Source: Bacteroidales bacterium | Lineage (GTDB): Bacteria; Bacteroidota; Bacteroidia; Bacteroidales; UBA932 | Direction of reading: 5' to 3' | Length of the DNA stretch: 62,169 nt | Assembly: GCA_017961345.1 (NCBI GenBank) | Contig: JAGCXP010000124.1 | Coordinates: forward strand, 1-62,169 | Shown: in pieces, positions 42,466-51,528 of the stretch | Layout of the letters: each line of letters opens with the position of its first letter | How positions within the stretch are numbered: position 1 is the stretch's first letter | The notes under the pieces: model-generated | Seen by the model: the letters and a program-made list of their open reading frames with translations, nothing else | The model's database searches: none | Told to the model about the DNA's origin: nothing | Made by a program: the position numbers and the translations under genes

Positions 42466-44235
42466 CTATACACTCTCCGTCTCATTTTCATCAGTAATAA
42501 CATCTGCAGGCTGTCCTTCAGGAACATCGGCCCACCAACGTTTGACGCAGTACTCCTTGAGTTCGTCCGTCCTATCAATAACATCTTGTTTTGCGAATGT
42601 CTGCTTGGATGTTATATAACTAGCCAACTTCTTTGTCATCTCAAAACAGCTCTTGTCATATCCAAGCCCTACCTTTAACAGAGGGACTTTCTTTTGAACG
42701 GTCGAGTTGAGAGTCTTCTCCAAAATAGACAGATTCCCCAAGCGATGCTCATACGAGACAAACTCTTCCATGTCTTCAAAACCTAAACTTTCAGGCTTGA
42801 AATCAGGCGTTTGGGATAGAACGTGTTCGATAGTAGGGATTGTGGATACAATCTTCTGGAGATCCTCTAAAGTATACTCGTTCTCACGAATAGTTTCGCA
42901 GTAGTCCACGAATATGTAAGGTAACGCCGCATTTGGATAGATGTTCACACTCAAGCTGGCATTGAATTGTTCCTTACTCATCCATCTGGTGTTAAACCAT
43001 AGCAGCCAGTTCTGTATTTCAATATCAGAACGACCGTTGATGGAGCTCACAAATTTGACTATGTCAGCTTTCGGGTCGGTTCCTCTTGTCTTATAAACAC
43101 GGACATCTATTAATTCCACCAAATCAAAGAACTTTTTGCCTAAGAACCTAGGCCCAACCAAATCCTTCTCCAGCACTCCCTTTTCCTGAAGCTTGACAAT
43201 AAGAGGATAAAGTGTAGCAGAGAGATTAAGGATGACAAATAATTTGTAATACTTCGTCTCTGTGCCGACTCTAGAGATGATTTCATTGAGATTAGTAAAG
43301 AACGACTTGAGGCTTTCAATATACTGATTGATAAAGCTGGCCATCGCATCCTTGAAATCGCTTCCTTTTCTTATTTCTGTCAGTCTTTGCTTGATGGTCT
43401 TAAGCACATATTCTGCTGACGGTTCATAGTTGTCGGAGAAATATGTCACATAATGATAGCTAAGGATATTATCCTCTGTGAAGTTCTGACGTTTAATCAA
43501 ATTAATCCCTATCCTATCTCCTCCGTTGTATTTAATTGAGTCGTACAATTCAAAAATATCACTGAATACGGCGTTGATGGAGTCATCGTATTTTTTATCC
43601 AAATACTTATTGGAGAAGTATATAAGCAAGCTTTTTATCTTCTCCATATTGGACAAAGACTTACCTCTGTCATTTACAGTTTGGAATATTCTAATGGCAT
43701 CACCTTCCGAGTTCTCAATAAACTCCATAATCTCAAGATTCCCAATAGCATCAAGGAACTGTTCGGGATCTTGAATGTTGGCAATCTGGAATTTCATTTC
43801 CTCGACCGCCTCTAGCATAAAGCGCTGACTTTTATTTTGAGGTGTTGCTGACATATCACCATCCAACAGCTGCTGGAAAAGCTGCACGTCCCTCTCCAAA
43901 GGTTTAAGGCTGTATTGAGAACCTTTTTTGATGTAATGCATTTTCTGATATATCCTCGTATCGCTATCTTTAATGTTCTGTAAGAGCTGAGCGATGAGCA
44001 AGGTTATCGTTGTTAGGCGCTGTTGGCCATCTACTACAAAAAACTTCTTAGGATCTGTGGCGCACTTGGAAAGAACGACAGTTCCTATATAGTGAGATGA
44101 ATTTGAGTCGATTGCTTCTTTTATATCATCAAACAATTCACGTATGTGCTGTTTTTCCCATGCATAACCTCGTTGGTACCTGGGTATTTCAAAGTACCTG
44201 TCATTGAAGAGATCGGTAATTTTAGTCGTTGCCAT
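42466..44235 (-). CDS. GmrSD-like DUF262/DUF1524 protein inside the type I R-M operon
   Basis: 589 residues. The N-terminal DUF262 (ParB/Srx-like) domain has IPRYQRGYAW (17-26) and the nucleotide-contact motif DGQQR (69-73). The C-terminal region resembles DUF1524, with EHVLSQT near 470 and HRLGNLSILEKTLN near 510, where the HNH-like catalytic histidine and asparagine would lie. Fused proteins of this layout act as type IV-like restriction enzymes against modified phage DNA in known cases. Whether this one cuts modified DNA is inferred. Its position between hsdS and hsdR suggests a shared transcript and complementary targets. Confidence 0.82.
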   Translation of the reverse strand: MATTKITDLFNDRYFEIPRYQRGYAWEKQHIRELFDDIKEAIDSNSSHYIGTVVLSKCATDPKKFFVVDGQQRLTTITLLIAQLLQNIKDSDTRIYQKMHYIKKGSQYSLKPLERDVQLFQQLLDGDMSATPQNKSQRFMLEAVEEMKFQIANIQDPEQFLDAIGNLEIMEFIENSEGDAIRIFQTVNDRGKSLSNMEKIKSLLIYFSNKYLDKKYDDSINAVFSDIFELYDSIKYNGGDRIGINLIKRQNFTEDNILSYHYVTYFSDNYEPSAEYVLKTIKQRLTEIRKGSDFKDAMASFINQYIESLKSFFTNLNEIISRVGTETKYYKLFVILNLSATLYPLIVKLQEKGVLEKDLVGPRFLGKKFFDLVELIDVRVYKTRGTDPKADIVKFVSSINGRSDIEIQNWLLWFNTRWMSKEQFNASLSVNIYPNAALPYIFVDYCETIRENEYTLEDLQKIVSTIPTIEHVLSQTPDFKPESLGFEDMEEFVSYEHRLGNLSILEKTLNSTVQKKVPLLKVGLGYDKSCFEMTKKLASYITSKQTFAKQDVIDRTDELKEYCVKRWWADVPEGQPADVITDENETESV

Positions 44236-44259
44236 AGTGCTATTATGTGAGATGTTTAT

Positions 44260-45540
44260 CTATATGTTTACTTCTAGCTTGCCACTCATAAGGCGTGGTA
44301 ACAAGAGATCTCGTTGCTTAATAAGAAGATCATTCTGCTGCGCTAGAACATTCATTTCTTTGAATATGGGTGCCACTTCGTTATCGAACGCATCCATCAC
44401 TGTTTTCGGGGGCAACATGACTAGCCCTTTGCGAAGGAAAGACTCGAATTTGAAGTTGATAATTCCTGTTGACTGGAGCTGGAATCTGTCAATTATGCGT
44501 GTGTCATAAAGGTAATGCATCCAGAAATAGAAGTAATAAGGAGATATCTTTTTCTTCTTAAGCCGGATTAGTTTACAGAAGCTCGCGCAAATAACCGTAC
44601 CATCTTTGAAACGGTCAATCATATCTTGTGTAACTAATACGGTGCGGCCAACGGGTTGCTCTGCAGTACCTCCTGAAATCTCCATAACAATATCACCATC
44701 CTCAAGCTTTCTTGATTTATAATTACTCGCTTTATGATAACGAACAGGACAGGAGGAAACGTCATATCTCCATACACCAGGGAAGTCGGCTCCTCGAATA
44801 ACACTAGCTTCTACAGGGTAATCCTCAGAAGGGATGTCATTTCCCCAACCGCCGCCGATGTAATAATCAAAGACCTCATTCATCTGTGCAAGGTCAAAAG
44901 AAGATGGAGTCTTTCCCAGCTTTGATGCAACTAAACTGTCTTTTTCGTGGCCAGGATAGCGGAAACGAACAAACCATTCTTTATACAGGCCTCTGGCCAT
45001 CTTCTCCATTAACCCTATGCGTGTATTGTTGTTTTCAATTAGTGCATCGAATTGAAACAGTATATCCGCGACTCTTTTCTGATATCTTACATCTTTGAAA
45101 ACTTGCAACTTAATCTTCCTCATTGCAGAGCCTGATATTTCAGGGAACGTCGCACCTGTTCCAAAGAGTCTAATGTAAGAAAGATTTGCCTTTAAGTAAT
45201 AATACAGAAAAAGCGGATTAACTATGTCTTCATTGCACACAATACTCTTAAATCCTTGATTGGTGCATATGGGATTAGCAGCTAATGCTATATAACCAAT
45301 AGGAGCTCTAGAGGAAAATAGTACCGTGTTTTTTGGCAACAATCGAGTGCCAGACTTATTGAGCCCCTTGCTTGTGATGAAGCTTTCTCCATTAGCAATA
45401 TAAACTGCAGTATAGCCAGTAAGATCTTTAGGAGAAATCCATGGGATATCCCCATTCCAGTACTCATCAATGGCAGTCGAAGGAGTTCCTCCTCCAACAA
45501 CTTCACCAAGCTCGGATATTCTCTTTATGATAGTCTCCAT
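44260..45540 (-). CDS. hsdS: Type I restriction enzyme, specificity subunit
   Basis: 426 residues with two target-recognition domains, each followed by a coiled-coil spacer. The first half ends in VADILFQFDALIENNNTRIGLMEKM and the second ends in NDLLIKQRDLLLPRLMSGKLEV, the classical conserved repeats. The first domain has the typical GGGTPST...GDIPWISPKDL start. A single intact hsdS is present and no inverted partial hsdS copy is nearby, so phase variation by inversion is not indicated here. Confidence 0.93.
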   Translation of the reverse strand: METIIKRISELGEVVGGGTPSTAIDEYWNGDIPWISPKDLTGYTAVYIANGESFITSKGLNKSGTRLLPKNTVLFSSRAPIGYIALAANPICTNQGFKSIVCNEDIVNPLFLYYYLKANLSYIRLFGTGATFPEISGSAMRKIKLQVFKDVRYQKRVADILFQFDALIENNNTRIGLMEKMARGLYKEWFVRFRYPGHEKDSLVASKLGKTPSSFDLAQMNEVFDYYIGGGWGNDIPSEDYPVEASVIRGADFPGVWRYDVSSCPVRYHKASNYKSRKLEDGDIVMEISGGTAEQPVGRTVLVTQDMIDRFKDGTVICASFCKLIRLKKKKISPYYFYFWMHYLYDTRIIDRFQLQSTGIINFKFESFLRKGLVMLPPKTVMDAFDNEVAPIFKEMNVLAQQNDLLIKQRDLLLPRLMSGKLEVNI

Positions 45541-45545
45541 TTGAA

Positions 45546-47219
45546 TTAAACTAATTTCTGAAGGTTATCACATATGGTTTTTTCTAAGCCAGAAGCTGCC
45601 TTTGACAATGAAAGCAATTGTTCTTTAAAAGAAGTCGTCTCTCGCTTGAACTCCTCCTCAGTCATACCATCATCTTCAATAGCGACGCCAACATAACGTC
45701 CAGAATTGAGTGAGTAGTCTTGGTCTCTTACACCATCTTCGCCATCGAGCCTTGCTACTTTGCAGAGACCTATAACATCCTGATACTTGCCCTCAGGGAA
45801 TCTTTCAAGAAGCCAATCTACATCCGCTGTCTTTCCCGCTGCTTTATACTCATTGATGAGTGCCCAGAAGGCATTTGTGTCGCCTTCATACAGACGGGTT
45901 ATAATGCCAAGATTCTTGATTTGTTCTTCACTAAACTTTCTGTGAGTGCGGTCAACTTGAGTGAAAATATTCCTGGCATCAATAAATAGGATCTCATTTT
46001 TGTTTTTCCTCTCTTTGTTGAAAAACCACAATGTGGCAGGAAGAGTGACCGTAGAGAACATATTGCTTGGGAGGGTGACCATCTGAGAGATAATACCATC
46101 CTCAATCATCTTCTTACGAATCTCAAGTTCGGATGCCCCTGCATCACTAGCAGAATTAGCCATCACAAGCGCGGCTTTGCCATGTTCATTCAAAGAAGTA
46201 GCAAAGAGGCCTATCCAAAGGTAGTTGGCATTAGGAACGGTTTCCTTTTTATCAGAGTCCTTCTTACCTCCTTTGGTTTTGTTGCGCGGAACGCCATAGG
46301 TATTGAAACGTTTGTCACCAATGACTTTGTCCACAACAACCTCATCCACGTTGAATGGAGGATTTGCCATCACATAGTCAAAGTTTTCGAAGGCATCGTG
46401 AGGGTCTGAATAAAATGAGTTTGCTTCGATAATATCTCCACGGACATTGTTCAAGAGGAGATTCATTTTCGCAAGTTTTACGGTGTCCGGGTCTTTCTCT
46501 ACGCCATAACAACGGAAACGCATCATGTCGCTGTTAGAGGCGTTGTGGCGGTGCATATAGCGGGCAGCCTGGACAAACATACCACCTGATCCACAAGCGG
46601 GATCAAGGAATTTCTTGTCCCCTGTTACAGGCTGTAGAACTTCCACCATGTATTGAACAACTGATGCTGGCGTATAGAAGGCTCCTCCTCCCTGGCCTTC
46701 ACTAAGGGCGAATTCTCCGAGGAAATACTCGTAGATCTGGCCGAAAAGGTCGATGCTTATGTCTTCCGGTATATCCTTGAATACGCGGATAATCTTGCTG
46801 AGCAGTTCAGGCTCTTCTTCCGGAACCAGCTGGCCGTAAACCTCCTTGGGAAGGACGCCATCCATTTTGGGATTTTCCTTCTCAATGGCCTCCATCGCTT
46901 TCTTCACCAGAACGGCCTTCTCTGCTGTGTCAGGAGAATTATTGATGAAGTCGAAAAAAGCACACTCGGGAAGGTAGAATCCACATTTCTCAATGGAAAT
47001 ATCCTTATAGGATTTCTCCATACGAGTGCCTTTGAACTTGGCGTATTCCGCATCAATTTCCTTCTTATGCTGCTTGAAAAGAACATCGGCATAACGCAAG
47101 AAAATAAGGCCGAGGATGGGTTGTCCGTATTTATTGGGGGCAAGATGGGCGCTGGCGCGAAGCATATCAGCCGAATGCCACAGGTTATCTTTCAGTTGTT
47201 TGAGTTCCTGGTCTGTCAT
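45546..47219 (-). CDS. hsdM: Type I restriction enzyme, modification subunit
   Basis: 557-residue N6-adenine methyltransferase. The N-terminal HsdM_N helical domain begins LKDNLWHSADMLRASAHLAPN. Motif I is FLDPACGSGGMF (206-213 for the core) and motif IV is NPPF (286-289). GGGAFYTPASVVQYMVEVL precedes motif I as in all HsdM proteins. It follows the small regulator gene by 3 bp and is 5 bp before hsdS. Confidence 0.95.
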   Translation of the reverse strand: MTDQELKQLKDNLWHSADMLRASAHLAPNKYGQPILGLIFLRYADVLFKQHKKEIDAEYAKFKGTRMEKSYKDISIEKCGFYLPECAFFDFINNSPDTAEKAVLVKKAMEAIEKENPKMDGVLPKEVYGQLVPEEEPELLSKIIRVFKDIPEDISIDLFGQIYEYFLGEFALSEGQGGGAFYTPASVVQYMVEVLQPVTGDKKFLDPACGSGGMFVQAARYMHRHNASNSDMMRFRCYGVEKDPDTVKLAKMNLLLNNVRGDIIEANSFYSDPHDAFENFDYVMANPPFNVDEVVVDKVIGDKRFNTYGVPRNKTKGGKKDSDKKETVPNANYLWIGLFATSLNEHGKAALVMANSASDAGASELEIRKKMIEDGIISQMVTLPSNMFSTVTLPATLWFFNKERKNKNEILFIDARNIFTQVDRTHRKFSEEQIKNLGIITRLYEGDTNAFWALINEYKAAGKTADVDWLLERFPEGKYQDVIGLCKVARLDGEDGVRDQDYSLNSGRYVGVAIEDDGMTEEEFKRETTSFKEQLLSLSKAASGLEKTICDNLQKLV

Positions 47220-47222
47220 TGT

Positions 47223-47432
47223 TTACTCCTTCGGTTTGATGATGAGGTCGGTATAATCCACTTCCAGAAGCTCTGCTATCCGGAAAAACATATCAATGGA
47301 TGGTTGAGACGTATTCGTACACCATTTGCTGACGGTAGCGGGGTCTTTGCCCAACTGCTCGGCCAACCACTTGTTTGTACGCTTATGCTCAACCAACACG
47401 ACCTTGATACGATTCAAGTCCTTGTTGTACAT
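47223..47432 (-). CDS. Small XRE-type helix-turn-helix regulator of the hsd operon
   Basis: 69 residues: MYNKDLNRIKVVLVEHKRTNKWLAEQLG, then KDPATVSKWCTNTSQPS as the recognition helix, then a dimerisation tail. Likely a control protein that times restriction and modification expression, since it is the first gene of the operon and is 3 bp from hsdM. The ATG at 47432 is chosen because upstream codons read into the AT-rich promoter region. Confidence 0.8.
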   Translation of the reverse strand: MYNKDLNRIKVVLVEHKRTNKWLAEQLGKDPATVSKWCTNTSQPSIDMFFRIAELLEVDYTDLIIKPKE

Positions 47433-47465
47433 TAAGTATTTGTGGGTTTTGCTTTTTCTGGGGTT

Positions 47466-47473
47466 AAAGATAG
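47466..47473 (-). promoter_or_regulatory. Candidate -7 box for the hsd operon
   Basis: Minus strand TATCTTTA, one mismatch from TAnnTTTG, 33 nt before the regulator start. Confidence 0.4.
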
Positions 47474-47525
47474 CAATAAAATGAATTATTTTCAATTTAT
47501 TGTACGAGAATCCTAACCATAGCAA

Positions 47526-48118
47526 ATACTCGGAAGCTATTCTTTCCTCAATTCGCCGCGTTTTTATTTTCCAACAAGGACGTTGAAGAGACAGGCGTGA
47601 ACGTTTGTTAAGAAATTGTTTACGGCAAGGAAAGTCTTAGTGCCCACTAAACAATAGTTCGAAGATGTGATGTCGCATTGAAAAATCAGCTATTTATGCG
47701 GCAAGATGTATTCGGCTGAGTTAGGGTATGAAGTTTGTTGATTTTCAGCATTATATATAAATTATGATATGTAAAAAGAGGTTTTTATAATCAAAAATAT
47801 GTTTCCCTATTTTTAGTGGACACGCATGAACCATATGAAAAGCGCAGAATAAATAGGATTCCCATACGTCTACATACTAGTTATTTCCTAGAATAATTAA
47901 TTAAGCGAACCTATGCCAAAAACGCAGGAAATTTAAGAGTCACGTTACAGAACCTAAATAAACTCGCTAACCAGTTCAACTTCTTTAAGCCCCTCATCAG
48001 GTTCAATAATCTGAGGTAGTGGTCTAATAAATTTGTTTTTCTATGGACTTCGCTGTAACTTCGCGGCTCATTTGGTGCTGTCTTAATTATGAGACGCGCG
48101 CGCATAAGTAGGAATGAT
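47526..48118. other. Right edge of the defence island, no intact gene
   Basis: AT-rich sequence with a MITE-like element (47640-47823). A short minus-strand open stretch ends at 47954 (peptide tail RPLPQIIEPDEGLKEVELV) without a usable start; it may be a gene relic. GC content rises again at about 48110. Confidence 0.45.
47640..47823. mobile_element. MITE-like element or internally deleted IS
   Basis: GTGCCCACTAAA (47640-47651) and TTTAGTGGACAC (47812-47823) are inverted repeats matching at 11 of 12 positions, bounding 184 bp of AT-rich sequence without a transposase. The ends resemble transposon termini. No target-site duplication is obvious. Confidence 0.45.
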
Positions 48119-49048
48119 ATGCATTTGCACGAACACAAGATGATCGAAGTGCCGGCCGGAAAAAGGGGCCGGGTGTTGACGAAAGTAATTTGGGTTGGGC
48201 TGATTGCCAATCTGTTCATTACGGTGGGAAAGATTGTGGCGGGGTGGCTGGGCCGCAGCGCGGCGCTGGTCTCTTCGGGAATCCATTCCCTGTCGGACCT
48301 GGCGAGCGATGCGGTGGTGCTGATCCTGCTGAGCTTTTCCGCACGGGGAGAGTGCCGCAAGTTCGCCTATGGCCGTGGAAAATTCGAATCGCTGGCTTCC
48401 GCCGTCATCGGCGGGGTTCTGTTCTTCGTGGCGGTGGACCTGCTGGTGGATGGAATCGAAGCCATCGAGGGCATTCTTTCGGGAGAACTGACGGACAAGC
48501 CTTCGCCCATCGCCCTCTGGATGGCCGTCGCTTCGATGGCGATTCAGCTGTGCGTGTATTTCTACACCTCGCTGATGGGGCATAAATACGCTTCATCGAC
48601 GCTGGTTGCCAAGTCGTGGCACAATCTGGTGGATGCCGTTTCGACGCTTGGGGCGCTCCTGGCGGTCGGGCTGGCCATCGTGCTGGGTGACAAATGGGTC
48701 ATTCTCGATCCGCTCGCCGCCTGTATCATCAGCGTGGCTGTGCTCGTGCTTTCCGTCAAGGTGCTGATCCCCGCCCTGCAGGAATTGCTGGATGCGGCGC
48801 TGCCCCAGGAAACGGAGGAGGAGATCCGCCGCGTGCTGCTGGAGGTGGGGGCGCAGACGGCCGCCTTCGAGCTTGTTTCCCTCAAGACCCGCCGAAGCGG
48901 TCCGGACATTTTCGTGGATGCGGTTCTGAAAGTCGCGCCCGAGACGAAGGTGGAAGGCTCTGACGCACTCTGCGACCAGGTTCAGTCGGCGCTCAGAAAG
49001 CTTCTCGGCGCCTCCGCCCGCATTAGTCTTCGCACCGTCTCCCGATAG
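48119..49048 (+). CDS. Cation diffusion facilitator (CDF) metal exporter
   Basis: 309 residues with six hydrophobic segments. The metal-binding motifs are HSLSDLASDAV in the second helix and SWHNLVDAVSTL in the fifth, both with the H/D-x-x-x-D pattern, and a C-terminal cytoplasmic ferredoxin-like domain (ISVAVLVLSVKVLIPAL onwards). It probably exports zinc, iron or manganese using the proton gradient. A start at 48089 is possible, but 48119 (MHLHEHKM) avoids an arginine-rich leader. It converges on the next gene across a hairpin repeat. Confidence 0.9.
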   Translation: MHLHEHKMIEVPAGKRGRVLTKVIWVGLIANLFITVGKIVAGWLGRSAALVSSGIHSLSDLASDAVVLILLSFSARGECRKFAYGRGKFESLASAVIGGVLFFVAVDLLVDGIEAIEGILSGELTDKPSPIALWMAVASMAIQLCVYFYTSLMGHKYASSTLVAKSWHNLVDAVSTLGALLAVGLAIVLGDKWVILDPLAACIISVAVLVLSVKVLIPALQELLDAALPQETEEEIRRVLLEVGAQTAAFELVSLKTRRSGPDIFVDAVLKVAPETKVEGSDALCDQVQSALRKLLGASARISLRTVSR

Positions 49049-49153
49049 TGCTTTATTTCCCGCCCAATTTGAAATAGCGGCGGGTTTTGTTGCTCCTTCA
49101 AGTTCATCGCTGCGTGGGTGGGCGGTAACTGCTTAAAAGACAATAAGATATAC

Positions 49154-49187
49154 AAAATCGCCTGTGCAAAAATGCGCAGGTGATTTT
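49154..49187. terminator. Palindromic hairpin at a convergent junction, copy B
   Basis: AAAATCGCCTGTGC and GCGCAGGTGATTTT flank an AAAAAT loop. A-run and T-run at the two ends suit termination in both directions, between the CDF and thioredoxin-like genes. Confidence 0.7.
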
Positions 49188-49228
49188 ATGTATCTATCTA
49201 ATTATTAATGAATTATGCTCCACTTAAA

Positions 49229-51070
49229 TTATTTGTCATCTAACTTGAAATAACGGCGGGTAACGAAGCCCTTCTTGTCGAGCTGGATGAGATAGGGGAG
49301 AGAGGAAAGGTCGAAGGCGTCCATCAGGGCGTCTTTTTCTGTTTCGGAAAGGCGGGAGAGGTTGTCCTCGACGTTGATCAGGTAGATAAGGGGGGCGTCT
49401 TTTTCGGCGGCCAGCGCACGGGCGCGGGCGATTTGCTGCTTGCAGTCGGCGCAGGAGGGGTCGTAGAAGAGGAGGATGGTCTCGCGGGGGTGGAGGCAGC
49501 AGCCTTTTTTGAGGCGGTCGAGGCGGGTGAGGGATTCCTTGGGCCGGGAGTGACGGGCGTCGGCAACGGGAGCGCTGAGGTCGTCGGAGGGACTCCCGGT
49601 CTGTTCGGGAGTGACGGATGCGCTGGAGCCGGAAACCGGAGTGACGGAAGCGCTGGGGGTGGCAGCCGGAGCGGTGAGGTCGCTGGCCTCTATAACGCTG
49701 TCCGGTTTAAGTTGCAGGACATACGCCTTGACGTCGGGGACTTTCGAACCGATGGCGGCTTTGCTGTGCAAATCTTGGAGAAAACGTGCGAGTTGCAGGA
49801 CGGAGAGGGTATCCGTCGCGCCCGTCCAGGCAATCTCGTCGGAGAGGATGTGGTCGCGGATCAGGCGGTCGCAGGCGGCGATGCCTTCTTCGGAATTCCG
49901 GCTGCTCAGATAATAGAGGAGGTCTCCCGTAAGGTGCCGGTAGAGGTCGGGATCGCCCCGTTCTTCTCCGGCCTGCTTCACGGAGGCGAGCACCTCTTCT
50001 ACGGATGATTCATCCATCCCGCCTTCGGGCAGGAGCCCTTCAAACAGGGCGAGGCTCTCCTCGCCGCCGTAGGCATAGTTGCGCGAGAGGTCGCGCTTTT
50101 GCAGCAGGGTTTGCAGGCTTTCCGGGTCGAGCCGACGGCCGGCAATCCGATTGTTTTCATCGACGAAAAACAGCCGGGGGGTGGAAACCACGCCATAGGA
50201 GGCGGGAAAATCGCTGTCGTGGTACGGGTCCCAGAGGTGGAACATCCGGATGCGGGGCGGCGTGGTGAAATACTCGAGCGGGCGGGGGCCGTCCGGCCCG
50301 CCTGTCGCGTTCATCTCGCTCAGATTCCAGCGAAGCCTTTCCATCCGCCATTTGTCCCAGGCCTCGCGGTCTCTTCCAGTGTAGATAAAGTAGAGGTCGA
50401 GCGGCTCCGGAGCGTGCTTGATGACGCTTTCCAGCTGCTTTGTGTAGAGTTTGCAGGTGGCGCACTCGGTGGAATAGAAAAAGAGAATGTACGCGCGCGG
50501 GGCGTCGGGAATGACGATATGGTTGCCTTCCTCGTCGGAAAGCGTCAGAGCGGGGGGCGTCATACCCACGAGGGTCCGGCGGTTGAGATCGGCAAAGAGC
50601 CGTGCCTGCTCCGCCTGTTCCGTTGTGTCAAACTGCAATTTGAAGGGGGCACCGTCCGTCGGGGCGGAGAGCGCTTCGCCTGCCGCATTGCCTCCAAACC
50701 ACACATCGTAGAGATGCACGGCGACGGCTTCGTCATTCATCAAGGGAGACTCCGCATAGTGCCGGTAGAGCGTCTGTGCGGTAAAAGTGCGTGTGAGCGA
50801 ATCGCTGCAAAAGGCAATCAGGCCGTCGCATTCGCGCGCCTTGAATTCGGCGCTGTAGCCTTCGAGCGTTTTCGTATAAGCATTCAGCAGGCGTCCGAGC
50901 GAATCGAGGGGCTCGGCGGCCTTGGCGTTAAAGGGGAGGAGTATGAAGGAAATGAGCCATGCGGCTGCAAGCCGTGTCAGTACCGAAAGCCCGCAGGGTG
51001 CGCTGCGGGAATACGCCTTCCGCAGGCCGCCGGCTTTCCCGCGACGGTCGTGGGCTACCACACCTTTCAT
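49229..51070 (-). CDS. Exported protein with two thioredoxin-like CxxC regions (DUF5106-like)
   Basis: 613 residues with an N-terminal hydrophobic export signal (about 30-52, ending FNAKAAEP). The first thioredoxin-like domain contains FYSTECATCKLYTKQL (CATC near 214) and YGVVSTPRLFFVDENNRI with the cis-proline. A second, shorter one at the C-terminus has FYDPSCADCKQQ and LPYLIQLDKKG. The layout is that of Bacteroidales DUF5106/TlpA-like proteins, probably in periplasmic thiol-disulfide exchange. A serine/proline-rich stretch near 465-515 contains three copies of a palindromic repeat read in frame (SVTPVSGSS, SVTPEQTGSP, RHSRPKES). Follows coaD; the start is within 4 bp of the coaD stop. Confidence 0.75.
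   Translation of the reverse strand: MKGVVAHDRRGKAGGLRKAYSRSAPCGLSVLTRLAAAWLISFILLPFNAKAAEPLDSLGRLLNAYTKTLEGYSAEFKARECDGLIAFCSDSLTRTFTAQTLYRHYAESPLMNDEAVAVHLYDVWFGGNAAGEALSAPTDGAPFKLQFDTTEQAEQARLFADLNRRTLVGMTPPALTLSDEEGNHIVIPDAPRAYILFFYSTECATCKLYTKQLESVIKHAPEPLDLYFIYTGRDREAWDKWRMERLRWNLSEMNATGGPDGPRPLEYFTTPPRIRMFHLWDPYHDSDFPASYGVVSTPRLFFVDENNRIAGRRLDPESLQTLLQKRDLSRNYAYGGEESLALFEGLLPEGGMDESSVEEVLASVKQAGEERGDPDLYRHLTGDLLYYLSSRNSEEGIAACDRLIRDHILSDEIAWTGATDTLSVLQLARFLQDLHSKAAIGSKVPDVKAYVLQLKPDSVIEASDLTAPAATPSASVTPVSGSSASVTPEQTGSPSDDLSAPVADARHSRPKESLTRLDRLKKGCCLHPRETILLFYDPSCADCKQQIARARALAAEKDAPLIYLINVEDNLSRLSETEKDALMDAFDLSSLPYLIQLDKKGFVTRRYFKLDDK
49531..49647. repeat. Cluster of three palindrome-derived in-frame repeats in the thioredoxin-like gene
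   Basis: Related units at 49531-49556 (GGGATTCCTTGGGCCGGGAG then TGACGG), 49589-49617 (GGGACTCCC...TTCGGGAGTGACGG) and 49626-49647 (GAGCCGG...CCGGAGTGACGG). They share the form GGGAnTCCC...GGGAGTGACGG with the two units in lpxK and code for the serine/proline-rich linker. Confidence 0.6.
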
Positions 51071-51528
51071 AGCATCACGCCTTCGGGTAAAAAGTCGGAG
51101 GCGTCGGCGTGGTGACGGATGATGTCGCGCACGGCGGAGGAGGAGATGTGGGCGTACTCCTGACTGGTCGGGATGAGGATGGTCTCGATGTCGGGGGCGA
51201 TGTGGCGGTTGGCGTCCGCAATGGCCTTTTCCGTGTCGAAGTCCATGAAGTTGCGTACGCCCCGGACGATGTGGCGGATGCCCAGGCGCCGGCAGATTTC
51301 GATGGTCAGGCAGTCGTATTCGAGCACCTGCACGCGATTGCCGAGCGAAGCGGTTGCCTGGCGGATGATGTCCAGCCGCTTTTCATTGTCGAAAAATCCC
51401 TTTTTGTCCTGGTTGAGGCCGACGGCGACCACGACGGTGTCGAACATCGTCAGGGCCCTTTTCAGGATGTTGAGGTGGCCGGCGGTAAAAGGGTCGAAAG
51501 AGCCGGGGAAGAGGGCTGTTCTGTTCAT
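51067..51528 (-). CDS. coaD: Phosphopantetheine adenylyltransferase
   Basis: 153 residues. The nucleotidyltransferase signature GSFDPFTAGH (HxGH-type, residues 9-18) and ISSSAVRDI near the C-terminus identify CoaD, which makes dephospho-CoA from 4'-phosphopantetheine and ATP. The ATG at 51528 overlaps the ung stop by 4 bp (ATGA), which fixes the start; an upstream open extension is out-of-frame ung sequence. Confidence 0.95.
   Translation of the reverse strand: MNRTALFPGSFDPFTAGHLNILKRALTMFDTVVVAVGLNQDKKGFFDNEKRLDIIRQATASLGNRVQVLEYDCLTIEICRRLGIRHIVRGVRNFMDFDTEKAIADANRHIAPDIETILIPTSQEYAHISSSAVRDIIRHHADASDFLPEGVML

Noticed and set aside
44260..45540. Phase-variable hsdS shufflon
   Set aside because: Only one intact hsdS, with no recombinase or inverted partial copies in the island.
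47954..48040. Minus-strand open stretch ending RPLPQIIEPDEGLKEVELV
   Set aside because: Looks protein-like, but an in-frame stop lies just upstream and the nearby ATG (MSREVTAKS) is in another frame; at best a gene relic, so not listed as a gene.
32719..48118. Prophage or integrative element explanation for the defence island
   Set aside because: No integrase, structural phage, relaxase or transfer genes and no flanking direct repeats were found.
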